Positions 54,649 to 63,318 of a DNA stretch of 64,000 nt are shown here, one piece after another. The stretch is taken from contig NZ_CP012402.1 of NCBI RefSeq assembly GCF_001305595.1, positions 386,001 to 450,000 of the forward strand, in the 5' to 3' direction. This DNA comes from Azospirillum thiophilum (GTDB taxonomy: Bacteria; Pseudomonadota; Alphaproteobacteria; Azospirillales; Azospirillaceae). The translations under genes and the position numbers were made by a program. The notes under the pieces were generated by a model, which saw nothing but the letters and a program-made list of their open reading frames with translations, did not search any database and was not told where the DNA came from. Every line of letters starts with the position of its first letter. Position 1 is the first letter of the stretch.

Positions 54649-56358
54649 ATGGCTCTGCCCGGCAACAGCTACGAAGTCCAGGTCTATCAGGAGGACCATT
54701 GGGTTCTGGACCGCTGCTTCGCGAGCGAGGCGGAGGCGCGGGCCCATGGCTCCCGCATCCTGTCCGGCGGCCGGGTCGAGGGAATCCGGATCCTGCGCGA
54801 CTGGGCCCGTCCGGACGGCCGCCATGTCGAGACGGAACTGCACCAGGAGTTCCGCAGCCAGTCCGGCGCCATCCTGATCGCTCCGATCGACGAGCCGCCA
54901 CCGCTCTGCCACGACGCCGAGGGGGTCTTCGCGGTCGAGGGGCGGATGGTCATCAACCGGCTGCTGCGCAACTATGTCGACCGCGCGGTGGTGACCCCGA
55001 CCGAGCTCCTGCACAGCTATCCTGACCTGAAGCGCCTGCAGGACAAGGACAACCTGTTCGTATCGGCCGTCGGCCGGGTGGCCGCGCTGCAGGCGGAACG
55101 GGCGAAGATCGACGGCCGGTCACGGCGCGACGAGCTGTACGGCATCCTGAACGGCGTCACCGAGCGGGCACGGTCGGCTGCGGCGCGCAAGGATCTGCCG
55201 GTGCTGGGGTCGGCCGGCTTCGCCCATGCCTTCGACACGCTGAGCGCGCGCGAGGCACCGGAGGATCGTGACTTCCTCGGCCGCGTCCTGCTGGCGCGCG
55301 ATCTGGTGCAGATGCGCAATTGGCTGGCCAAGCTGGATTTCCTGGCCGAACTGGTCCGGCAGGATGGCGGGTTGCCGGCGCTGCCGCTGGCGCTGGTCGA
55401 TGGTGTGGTCGCCGACGTGCTGGGGGCTCCGGCGGTGGCGCAGGAACTGCTGGGGCCGCAGGGCAGCATGGCCGGGGCGCTGTGCAGCCTGATCGACCTG
55501 TCGCGCGGCCGGCTGGATGTCACCCGCCGGGCGGAGGACGACCGCGCCGTCCAGATGAACGAGCTGCTGGCCTTCCACGATTTGCCCGAAACCCGCCATG
55601 TCGTGCTGGACCTCGTGCGGCGGCAGTTGAAGGGCACGCAGCCGCTCTACCGCCACGACCCGGCGCGCGAGCGCGAGGCCTTCGCCGAGGTGCTGGCCCG
55701 TTCCCTGGCGCCGGCGGGGCCGGTCGGAGGCGGGGCGATGGCGGAGGCGCTGGTGCTGCGCTACCTCCGCTTCCTGGAGGCGGGCGGGGCGTCCGGCCGG
55801 CGGCGGGCGATGGAAGAGGTGGTGGGGTTGATCCCCGATGCCGCCGACGGCGTGCGCTTCCTGCTGGCGCTGGCGCAGTCGGAACTGGGGCGGTCGCAGG
55901 CCGAGGACGTGAGCCGGCTGCTGGACCGCGCCACCGGCGATCCGCAGGGCTTCGCGCGCTTCGTGGCGCGTGGCGGCCCGATCAAGGACAATCTGGAACG
56001 GCTGACCATGCTCTATCAGCACGTGGTCGATTCGGGCGTGCCGGAGCCGCTGAAAGGCAGGCTGGCCGACAACATCGACACGTTGCTGGTCACCTACATC
56101 CATGAAAGCCATGTGGTGGAGCGGCTGGACAATCCGGCCGATCCGCTGCGGCAGCGTGCCAACCGCCTGATGCGGCTCTGCGCCCCTGGCACGCTGCGCA
56201 GCCGCAAGGCGCTGGCGGTCGTGCGCCAGCGCGTCGTCTCCCACCTGCGCCAGCCGCAGTTCGAGGAGCGGTATGTCGCCGATCTCAGCGAACCGACCTT
56301 GCGGCAGAGCGCGCTGCGGGAGTTCCACCGCCTGCTCGGGCAGGCCGGGCTGGTGTGA
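54649..56358 (+). CDS. Hypothetical protein, large, helical
   Basis: A 569-residue protein without signal peptide or membrane helix. The N-terminal 100 residues (YEVQVYQEDHWVLDRCF..., then RVEGIRILRDWAR) form an alpha/beta segment. The rest is helical with repeated acidic and basic heptads and no recognised catalytic motif. GGGAGGG lies eight bases before the ATG at 54649. It stands alone between divergent hisZ and convergent phoU. It reads like a conserved Rhodospirillales protein, but the function is unknown. Confidence 0.82.
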   Translation: MALPGNSYEVQVYQEDHWVLDRCFASEAEARAHGSRILSGGRVEGIRILRDWARPDGRHVETELHQEFRSQSGAILIAPIDEPPPLCHDAEGVFAVEGRMVINRLLRNYVDRAVVTPTELLHSYPDLKRLQDKDNLFVSAVGRVAALQAERAKIDGRSRRDELYGILNGVTERARSAAARKDLPVLGSAGFAHAFDTLSAREAPEDRDFLGRVLLARDLVQMRNWLAKLDFLAELVRQDGGLPALPLALVDGVVADVLGAPAVAQELLGPQGSMAGALCSLIDLSRGRLDVTRRAEDDRAVQMNELLAFHDLPETRHVVLDLVRRQLKGTQPLYRHDPAREREAFAEVLARSLAPAGPVGGGAMAEALVLRYLRFLEAGGASGRRRAMEEVVGLIPDAADGVRFLLALAQSELGRSQAEDVSRLLDRATGDPQGFARFVARGGPIKDNLERLTMLYQHVVDSGVPEPLKGRLADNIDTLLVTYIHESHVVERLDNPADPLRQRANRLMRLCAPGTLRSRKALAVVRQRVVSHLRQPQFEERYVADLSEPTLRQSALREFHRLLGQAGLV

Positions 56359-56389
56359 GGCGGCGTCGGCGGCGGCTCATGCCGCCGAA

Positions 56390-56421
56390 GCTCCTGATCC
56401 TGACAGGTCAGGATCAGGAGC
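56390..56421. terminator. Perfect 32-bp palindrome between convergent genes
   Basis: Two 15-base arms starting GCTCCTGATCCTGAC, perfectly complementary around AG. It lies 31 bp after the unknown gene and about 49 bp from the phoU stop. There is no T-run, so it is either a terminator of unusual type or a protein-binding site. Confidence 0.6.
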
Positions 56422-56470
56422 CACTGGTATTATGCCTCTCCTTCAGCGGGACGCGTGCGTTTCCGCCCCG

Positions 56471-57271
56471 TCACCCCGCATCGGCCGGCCCCTCGTCGTC
56501 GTCGGGCGTGCCCGGCGGCTTGGTGGCGAAAGAGTCGATCGCCGGCGGTACGGCATCCGTCCGGCCCGGCGTCACCACCGCGAAGCTGGTTCCGTCATTC
56601 TTCGGACGCAGCACGGTCAGCGGCGAGCCGACCACCAGGAAATGGATGATCTCGGCGATGTTGGTGGCGTGGTCGCCGATGCGTTCCAGGTTCTTCGCCA
56701 TGAACAGCAGATGGGTGCAGGGCGTGATGTTGCGCGGGTCCTCCATCATGTAGGTCAGGACTTCGCGGAACAAGCTGGTGTAGAGGTCGTCCAGTTCCTC
56801 GTCGCGTTCCCAGGCGGCGATGGCCTTGTCGACGTCGCGCTCGATATAGGCGTCGAGCACTTCCTTCATGATGGCTTCGACCAGCCGCCCCATGCGCGGG
56901 ATGCCGGCCGCCGGGCGCACCGCCGGCACCTGGGCCAGCGCCAGCGACCGCTTGGCGATGTTGGCGGCATAGTCGCCGATGCGCTCCAGGTCGGCGGAAA
57001 CCTTCAGCGCCGACACGATCTCACGCAGGTCCTGGGCCATCGGCTGGCGCAGGGCGAGCAGCCGCACCGCCTCCGCGTCGATGTCCCGCTCATAGGCGTC
57101 CAGCCGCGCGTCCGCCTGCATCACCTGCGAGGCCAGCCCGACGTCACGGCGCGACACCGCCTTCACCGCGGCCTCGACCTGAGCCTCGGCGACGCCGCCC
57201 ATCTGGGTGACGAGGTTCGAGAGGCGCTGCAGTTCCTGCGCGAATGAGCGGACGATGTGTTCGGTGGCCAT
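56471..57271 (-). CDS. phoU: Phosphate transport regulator PhoU
   Basis: A 266-residue PhoU with its two three-helix bundles; the metal-binding E/D-x-x-x-D patterns are LERIGDYAANIAKR and LERIGDHATNIAE. A proline- and aspartate-rich tail (about 230-266) is not part of the core domain. PhoU links the Pst transporter to PhoR and restrains phosphate uptake. The pst and phoBR genes are not in the window. The start at 57271 fits the family (MATEHIVRSF). Confidence 0.95.
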   Translation of the reverse strand: MATEHIVRSFAQELQRLSNLVTQMGGVAEAQVEAAVKAVSRRDVGLASQVMQADARLDAYERDIDAEAVRLLALRQPMAQDLREIVSALKVSADLERIGDYAANIAKRSLALAQVPAVRPAAGIPRMGRLVEAIMKEVLDAYIERDVDKAIAAWERDEELDDLYTSLFREVLTYMMEDPRNITPCTHLLFMAKNLERIGDHATNIAEIIHFLVVGSPLTVLRPKNDGTSFAVVTPGRTDAVPPAIDSFATKPPGTPDDDEGPADAG

Positions 57272-57547
57272 GATCGGTCGTGACGCCCCAGTGATGCCCG
57301 TCCCAACCGCCGCAACCGGAACGGTCGCCACGCGCGGGACGCGTACAGTAGCCCGGAGGCATGACGGCGGCATGGCGGGATTGTTGCGGTTTTCTGACAA
57401 TCCCATTCCCCGGTACTGTCGATGGACGGCATCGGCGGACGCATTGGATTTGAAGTAACCCGGTAACTTCGCTAAAGGGAACACAGCCGCAATGTTACCG
57501 TCCGCATGGGGGGATTCCCCATCGCACTGACCGGGAGGCCGATTCCA
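57272..57547. promoter_or_regulatory. Divergent region upstream of the CHASE2 operon
   Basis: About 276 bp. A 19-bp near palindrome, GAAGTAACCCGGTAACTTC, lies at 57452-57470 and is symmetric at all but three positions. It is 77 bp upstream of the secreted-protein start and may be an operator. No known regulator is linked to it. Confidence 0.4.
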
Positions 57548-58258
57548 ATGTCCATCGCGTTCCAGACGCCCGCCCGCGCGTTCGCCGCCGGCACCCTGCT
57601 GCTGCTCGCCGCCTCGCCCGCCGCGCTCGCCGCCGATCCGGCCCCCGCCGCTCCGGCTCCCACCGCTCTGGTCGAGGATGTGTCCGACGGCGTCGACGGC
57701 GTGCAACCGATGGATTATCTGGCGGCCGGCCGCAGCGTGGCGCTGAAGGCGGGCCAGACGCTGACCTTGAGCTATCTCGAATCATGCGTGAACGAGACGA
57801 TCACCGGTGGCTCGGTCACGGTCGGCGCCCGCGAGTCGGCGGTGGACGGCGGCCAGGTCCAGCGTCATACGCTGCCCTGCGACGGCGGCAAGCTGCTGCT
57901 GGCCTCCAGCGAGACCGGCAAGGCGGGGGTAACCGTCTTCCGCAGCGCACCCATCGCCCTGCCGGGCATGAAGGCGCCGCCGCCCAAGCCTGACCTGACG
58001 CTGTTCAAGACCCAGCCGGTGCTGATCCTGTCGGCCCCCGGCCCGGTCACCATCGACCGCCTGGACGTGCAGGGCATCGCGCTGACCACGGTCAACGTCC
58101 CCGGCACCACGCTGGACACTGCGAAGAAGGATGGGGCGGGGCTTGAGCCCGGCGGTCTCTATAAGGTTTCCGCCGGACAGAAATCCTTCATCGTCAAGAT
58201 CGACGACAAGGCGGTCGGCGGCGGCGGGCCGGCGCTCGGCCGGCTGATCCGTTTCTGA
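57548..58258 (+). CDS. Secreted hypothetical protein, first gene of the CHASE2/TpsB operon
   Basis: A 236-residue exported protein. The signal peptide (about 1-28) ends at ALAADPA, followed by a Pro/Ala-rich spacer. The mature part contains two cysteines (YLESCVNETITGG and LPCDGGKLLL) about 36 residues apart that could form a disulfide, beta-rich segments, and a C-terminal repeat of similar folds. It is not recognised. GGGAGG lies 10 bases before the ATG; an ATG at 57506 is less likely. It is 38 bp before the CHASE2 cyclase gene, so it may be a periplasmic partner of that sensor. Confidence 0.75.
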   Translation: MSIAFQTPARAFAAGTLLLLAASPAALAADPAPAAPAPTALVEDVSDGVDGVQPMDYLAAGRSVALKAGQTLTLSYLESCVNETITGGSVTVGARESAVDGGQVQRHTLPCDGGKLLLASSETGKAGVTVFRSAPIALPGMKAPPPKPDLTLFKTQPVLILSAPGPVTIDRLDVQGIALTTVNVPGTTLDTAKKDGAGLEPGGLYKVSAGQKSFIVKIDDKAVGGGGPALGRLIRF

Positions 58259-58296
58259 GCCGCCTGGGATGGCGACGCAACGATGAGAGGGCGACG

Positions 58297-60465
58297 ATGA
58301 AGCTGCCGCGGCGTCTCCGGCTTGTCCTGCTCAGTGCGGTGGCGCCGGTCGTCGCCGCATTGCTGGCGCTGGCGGTCTCGCCGTCGCTCCAGGGGCCGTC
58401 GATCGACAGCCTCTACTGGCTGCGCGAACTGCTGCACGGTCCCCGCCCGGCACCCGATCCGTCGCCGGTGGTGGTGGTCGGCATCGACGAGGAGACCTAT
58501 CGCCGCCCGCCCTTCGCCGGCACGCCGCAGGCGCTGTGGGGGCCGCGGCTCGGCACTGTGCTGGGGGCGATGCTCGATGGCGGGGCGGCCGCCATCGGCC
58601 TCGATCTTGTCCACCCGACCTCGGTCGAGACGCTGATCCCCGGCTTCGAACGCGACTATCTGCTGACGCTCCGACGCGGCGGCAGGGAGGGCCGTCTGGT
58701 GCTGGCCAAGGTGCAGCATCAGAGCGCCCCGCTGATGCCCTTCCGCGGCTACATGATCGCCGCCGGGGCGACCAATGTCCGTTCGGTCAATCTGGTGGAG
58801 GATCCCGACGGCGTGCTGCGCCGCGTGCCGGTGACGCTGACGGTGGCCGGATCCAACACAGGTGGGCCCGGTACCGCTGGGCAGGCCGGCCAGCCGAGGC
58901 AGGAGCCCGGCATGGCGGTCGAGGTTGCCTCCCGCGCGTTGAAGGCGCCGCTGGAGCGGCTGCCGGACGGCGGTGCCGCGCTGGCCGGCTATCGGCTGCC
59001 GGGCGGGGAGGGTGACCGGCTTCTGGTCAACCATGCGACCTCCGCCGGTGCCATACCGACCTATTCGCTGGCCGACCTGTTCGCCTGCGCCGAGGCCGGC
59101 AAGTCCGACTATTTCGCCCGGCATTTCAAGGGCAAGGCGGTGATGGTCGGCACCGTGCTGGATGTGGAGGACCGCAAGCTCTCCTCCAACCGCTGGGTGA
59201 CCAAGCCGGAAGGGGTGAACCTGCCCGAGCGCTGCGCCCTGCCGGTGATGAGCGACCTGTATGTCGCCGGCCGCACCCGCGACAGCATCCCCGGAGTCTA
59301 CATCCACGCCGCCGCGATCTCCAACCTGATGAACCGCGACGCCTTGGCGGAGACGAACGGCACGACCGCCGCGGCGCTGGTGCTGCTGCTGGCCGGGCTG
59401 GCCGCCGTGGTGACGTTGGCGACCCGCCCACCGGTGGCCGCCGCCTGGCTGGTGGCGGTACTGGCAGGCTGGAGCGGCGTCGCCGTGGAGCTGTTCCAGG
59501 CCGGGCTGGTGCTGCCCTATCTGCAGGCGGCCTCGGCCGCGCTGCTGGTTTTCCCGCTGGCGCTCGGCTTCCGCTTCGCCGTGCTCGACCGCGACCAGCG
59601 GCGCATCCGCAGCGCCTTCAAGCTCTATCTGCCCGGTTCGCTGATCGACGACATGATCGCCTCCGGCCAGTCGCCCAGCCTGGGCGGGGAGGAGCGCGAC
59701 CTTTCCATCCTGTTCTGCGACATTGCCGGCTTCACCAAGATGTCGGAGGGGATGGAGCCGGAAGCGCTGGTCCTGGTGCTGAACCGCTATTTCACGGTGA
59801 TGACCGACATCATCGAGGCGCATGGCGGCTTCGTCGACAAATATATCGGCGACGCGGTGCTGGCGGTGTTCGGCGCTCCCTATGCCATCGACAACCACGC
59901 CCGTGCCGCGGTCGCCGCGGCGCTGGCGATGCGGCAGGCGATGGCGGACGACCCGACACTGCTGGCGACGGCGAGCGGCCGCGGCTCCAACCGCATCGGC
60001 ATCGCCACCGGGCCGGCGCTGATCGGCAACATCGGCTCTCCCCGGCGCTTCAACTACACGGTGATGGGCGACACCGTGAATCTCGCCTCCCGCCTGGAGG
60101 GCGCCAACAAATACTACAGCACCGCACTGATGGTCAGCGGCGAGACGGTGCTGCACCATGGCGACCCGGAGGCGTTCCGCGCGCTCGACACCGTGCAGGT
60201 GGTCGGTCGCAGCGAACCGGTCGCGGTGTTCGAACCCTTGTCCGACGCCAGCCGATCCGACCCGGAGGATCATGCCCAGCGCGCCGCCTATGCCGCCGCC
60301 CTCGACCATTGGCGCGCCGGCCGCTTCGACCAGGCGGCGGCCGGTTTCCGTTCGCTGGTCGCAGTCGACAGCGCGGCGCTGGCGATGCTGCACAAGGCGG
60401 AACGGCGTGTCGGCAGCGCGCCTGAACCGGATTGGGCGGGCGTCACCGCCCTTACCGACAAATAG
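58297..60465 (+). CDS. CHASE2-domain adenylate/guanylate cyclase
   Basis: A 722-residue membrane cyclase. A first helix (about 8-25) leads to a CHASE2 periplasmic sensor (about 30-345), three more helices (about 350-425) and a class III cyclase domain (about 460-640). The metal aspartates are in LFCDIAGFT and YIGDAVLAVFG; the lysine in FVDKYIGD and the aspartate in MGDTVNLASRLE favour ATP. The C-terminal 60 residues form a helical tail. It probably makes cAMP in response to a periplasmic ligand, perhaps with the upstream secreted protein. Confidence 0.92.
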   Translation: MKLPRRLRLVLLSAVAPVVAALLALAVSPSLQGPSIDSLYWLRELLHGPRPAPDPSPVVVVGIDEETYRRPPFAGTPQALWGPRLGTVLGAMLDGGAAAIGLDLVHPTSVETLIPGFERDYLLTLRRGGREGRLVLAKVQHQSAPLMPFRGYMIAAGATNVRSVNLVEDPDGVLRRVPVTLTVAGSNTGGPGTAGQAGQPRQEPGMAVEVASRALKAPLERLPDGGAALAGYRLPGGEGDRLLVNHATSAGAIPTYSLADLFACAEAGKSDYFARHFKGKAVMVGTVLDVEDRKLSSNRWVTKPEGVNLPERCALPVMSDLYVAGRTRDSIPGVYIHAAAISNLMNRDALAETNGTTAAALVLLLAGLAAVVTLATRPPVAAAWLVAVLAGWSGVAVELFQAGLVLPYLQAASAALLVFPLALGFRFAVLDRDQRRIRSAFKLYLPGSLIDDMIASGQSPSLGGEERDLSILFCDIAGFTKMSEGMEPEALVLVLNRYFTVMTDIIEAHGGFVDKYIGDAVLAVFGAPYAIDNHARAAVAAALAMRQAMADDPTLLATASGRGSNRIGIATGPALIGNIGSPRRFNYTVMGDTVNLASRLEGANKYYSTALMVSGETVLHHGDPEAFRALDTVQVVGRSEPVAVFEPLSDASRSDPEDHAQRAAYAAALDHWRAGRFDQAAAGFRSLVAVDSAALAMLHKAERRVGSAPEPDWAGVTALTDK

Positions 60466-60490
60466 CTGTCCGAGGATCATCGTCTCCGCC

Positions 60491-62206
60491 ATGCACCGTC
60501 CCGTCCCGCGCCTCGCCATCCTGCATCCCGGCCGTCTGTCCGTCCTGCTTCTGTTGGGCATCGCCGTTCCGCTGCCGGTCCTGGCCCAGGCGGTGCCGCC
60601 GTCCCTGCCTCCCTCCCTCGATCCCAACCGGCTGGAGCAGCGCTTCGAGCGGCCCGCCGTGCCGCAGTCGGTGCCGGAGATCGAGATGCCGGAGCCGGAA
60701 AGGGCACCTCCGCCGCAGGATGCCGAGCGCATCACCCTGACGCTGACCGAGGTCCGGATCGAGGGCAACAGCGTCTATGACGGCGCCAGCCTCGCGGCCC
60801 TGTGGCAGGACAAGCTGGGCAAGCCGGTGACGCTGGCCGATCTCTATGCCATCCGCGACTCCATCACCGCGCGCTACCGCAACGATGGCTATGTGCTGTC
60901 ACAGGCGGTCGTCCCGGCCCAGCGCATCCGGGACGGCGTCGTCCGGCTGCAGGTGGTGGAGGGCTATGTCAGCGAGGTCGTCATCCAGGGCGAGGCGACG
61001 GACCGGTTGGGCCTGTTGCGGCGGATGGGCGAGAAGATCAAGGGCTCCCGCCCGCTCCGCATGGCGGAGATGGAGCGCTATGTCCTGCTGGCCGCCGATC
61101 TGCCCGGCGTGGCGGTCAAGACCGTGCTGGAGGCCTCGCCGGATACGCCCGGCGCCTCGCGCCTGACGCTGACGCTGGAACGCACGCCGTTCGACGGCTC
61201 CCTGACGCTCGACAACCGCGGTACCCGCTCGGTCGGGCCGATGCAACTGACCGGTGTCGCCAGTGTCGAGGACCAGTTCGGCCTGTTCGAGCGGACGACG
61301 GTACAGGGCATCGTCACCCCGCAGATCCGCGAGCTGCGCTTCTTCGACCTGGGCCAGCTGGTGCCGGTGGATGCGGAGGGGACGGTGGTGGAGTATGGCG
61401 CCCGCCGCTCCTGGTCGCAGCCCGGCGACAGTGTCCGGCCGCTGGAGCTGGACAGCCTGACGACATCCGCTCGGGTTGCGGTTTCGCACCCCTTCATCCG
61501 CAGCCGGACGCAGAGCTTGCGGGGTGGGGCCGGCTTCACCATCCGCGACAGCCGCACCGACGCGCTGGGCGACAAGTTGTCGCAGGATCGGCTGCGGATC
61601 CTCTCCGTCAATCTTTCCTACGATTTCGCCGATGGCTGGGGCGGGACGAACCTGTTGACCGCGGAACTGTCCAAGGGGTTGGACATCCTGAACGCGACGC
61701 GGACCGGCAGCGCCGCCCTGTCCCGCAGCGGAGGGCGCAGCGACTTCCGCAAGCTCGCCCTCTCGGCACAGCACAACCAGCCGCTCGACGATTCGACGAT
61801 CCTGGTCCTGTCGGGCGAGGCGCAGTACAGCCCCGATCAACTGCTGTCGTCGGAGGAATACGGTTTGGGCGGAAAGCAATATGGCCGGGCCTTCGATTCT
61901 TCGGAAATCACCGGCGACAGCGGCTTCGCCGGCCGGGCGGAATTGCAATATATCCTGCCGGTCCAGGACGACGGCCTGGATTACGCCATCGCCTATGGCT
62001 TTGGCGATTATGGTGCGGTTTACAATTACGAGAGCGGCACGCGCCATGGCCGCCGTTCGCTCGCGTCAGCCGGCCTTGGCCTGCGTGTCGGCGTCTTCCG
62101 GCGCATCGACGCCGGGGTGGAGGTCGCACGGCCCTTCATCACCACGCCCTTCAGCACGCAGGACCGCGAGCCACGCGTGTTCTTCACACTGTCGACGCGG
62201 TTCTGA
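60491..62206 (+). CDS. ShlB/FhaC-family (TpsB) outer-membrane transporter
   Basis: A 571-residue Omp85-superfamily protein. The signal peptide ends near LAQAVPP; a Pro-rich stretch is followed by POTRA_2 (about 76-155) and a second POTRA, then the 16-strand barrel. The barrel region has the loop-6 motif with GGKQYGRAF and SEITGDSGF and closes on FTLSTRF. TpsB proteins export a TpsA exoprotein with a TPS domain; none is seen within the window. It lies 26 bp after the cyclase gene. Confidence 0.92.
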   Translation: MHRPVPRLAILHPGRLSVLLLLGIAVPLPVLAQAVPPSLPPSLDPNRLEQRFERPAVPQSVPEIEMPEPERAPPPQDAERITLTLTEVRIEGNSVYDGASLAALWQDKLGKPVTLADLYAIRDSITARYRNDGYVLSQAVVPAQRIRDGVVRLQVVEGYVSEVVIQGEATDRLGLLRRMGEKIKGSRPLRMAEMERYVLLAADLPGVAVKTVLEASPDTPGASRLTLTLERTPFDGSLTLDNRGTRSVGPMQLTGVASVEDQFGLFERTTVQGIVTPQIRELRFFDLGQLVPVDAEGTVVEYGARRSWSQPGDSVRPLELDSLTTSARVAVSHPFIRSRTQSLRGGAGFTIRDSRTDALGDKLSQDRLRILSVNLSYDFADGWGGTNLLTAELSKGLDILNATRTGSAALSRSGGRSDFRKLALSAQHNQPLDDSTILVLSGEAQYSPDQLLSSEEYGLGGKQYGRAFDSSEITGDSGFAGRAELQYILPVQDDGLDYAIAYGFGDYGAVYNYESGTRHGRRSLASAGLGLRVGVFRRIDAGVEVARPFITTPFSTQDREPRVFFTLSTRF

Positions 62207-62250
62207 CGCAGCGGGTCTGCCGCCACCGGACCGCCGCCGCTGAGGAGAAC

Positions 62251-62285
62251 GCCGCGCGGATGGCCGGACCGGCCATCCGCGCGGC
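62251..62285. terminator. Bidirectional terminator between TpsB and cold-shock genes
   Basis: A perfect 17-bp stem starting GCCGCGCGGATGGCCGG around a single base. It lies 45 bp after the tpsB stop and 9 bp from the cold-shock gene stop, serving both convergent transcripts. Confidence 0.85.
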
Positions 62286-62293
62286 GGCATCCT

Positions 62294-62908
62294 TCAGATC
62301 AACTCGACCCGCTGGGCGACCGGCGCATCTTCCGACCCGACGGCCAGATAGCGGACGTCCTCGCCGTCGGCGACGATGTCCAGGCCCGACTGGCGCAGGG
62401 TGGCGCGGTCGAAATAGACGGTCGCACCCTCTTCCCAGGGCTCGATCAGGCCGGACTGGCTGTCGAGATTGTACCAGCGCACCGTACCGTAGGCCATGGT
62501 GGCCGGGCCGGCCGGTTCGGCGCTGCGCTCGCGCCGTTCACGCGGCGGCTTGGGGGCGCGAACCATGGCCTCGCCGCCATCCTCGCTTTGGAAAGCGGGC
62601 TGGACGGCCGATGCGGTGGGGCGGGGGGGGCGCTGGTTGCGGGCACGCGGAGCAGGCGGGGTTTCCGGCGGCGTGGCGGAGTGAATGGCGACGACCTGGG
62701 GTCCCTTGGCGCCCTGGGCCAGGTCGCAGACGACCGTCGTGCCCTCGACCGGGTTGGGCAGGGAGGCGGCGGCCAGGACCGAAGCGTGCAAGAATGCCTC
62801 TCCCGAACCATCGGCGAGGCGGACGAACCCAAAACCCTTTTCCGGCTTGAACCATTTTACCGTCGCGGTGACGTTCGTCGCGGTGACGTTCTTCAACTCT
62901 TCGCTCAA
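62294..62908 (-). CDS. Two-domain cold-shock protein
   Basis: A 204-residue protein with two cold-shock domains. The first (about 14-70) has RNP1 KGFGFV and an RNP2-like FLHAS. A linker rich in Pro, Arg and Glu follows. The second (about 137-200) keeps the fold (YGTVRWYNLDSQSGLIEP, TVYFDRATL) but both RNP motifs have lost their aromatic residues. It starts at TTG with AAAGGGA seven bases upstream. Such long dual-CSD proteins are typical of alphaproteobacteria. Confidence 0.88.
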   Translation of the reverse strand: MSEELKNVTATNVTATVKWFKPEKGFGFVRLADGSGEAFLHASVLAAASLPNPVEGTTVVCDLAQGAKGPQVVAIHSATPPETPPAPRARNQRPPRPTASAVQPAFQSEDGGEAMVRAPKPPRERRERSAEPAGPATMAYGTVRWYNLDSQSGLIEPWEEGATVYFDRATLRQSGLDIVADGEDVRYLAVGSEDAPVAQRVELI

Positions 62909-63318
62909 GACAGGTCCCTTTCACGTCCTGTAGGCCGGGGATGGCGGCCCCTACGCTGCACTGGGCGTGGCACCGCTGTGTGACCATGAAAAGACCCCGG
63001 CGGTCCCAAGCTTATCATAAAATCCCAGAAAATGACCAGAGTGGTAATGGGGGGCGAAGCAGGGGCGATATGCTCGGCCGATACGCAGCCGGATCTTGGC
63101 ACGCATTGCGCGGATTTCCTGCACAGACATAGACCGAGAAGCTCTGGTTGACTTTGAAATCGAACCAAAACAGAAACACCTCGAATTTCGGATGCGGTAT
63201 CATGGTACAAGATACCGGTCTTGCTGTGGATACCTGCCCGTCAGAGGTATTCGCATTTGAAATGAATTATTAACCAAAAAATTCGACTCATCCCTCCATC
63301 AGAACGGAGGAACGACTT
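62909..63318. other. Divergent region before the beta-helix gene
   Basis: About 410 bp with the cold-shock 5' leader on the left and the control region of the beta-helix gene on the right. An inverted repeat CGGTATC/GATACCG spaced by nine bases lies at 63195-63217, about 100 bp before the rightward gene. The DNA from 63130 to 63300 is less GC-rich. No gene is supported here. Confidence 0.45.
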
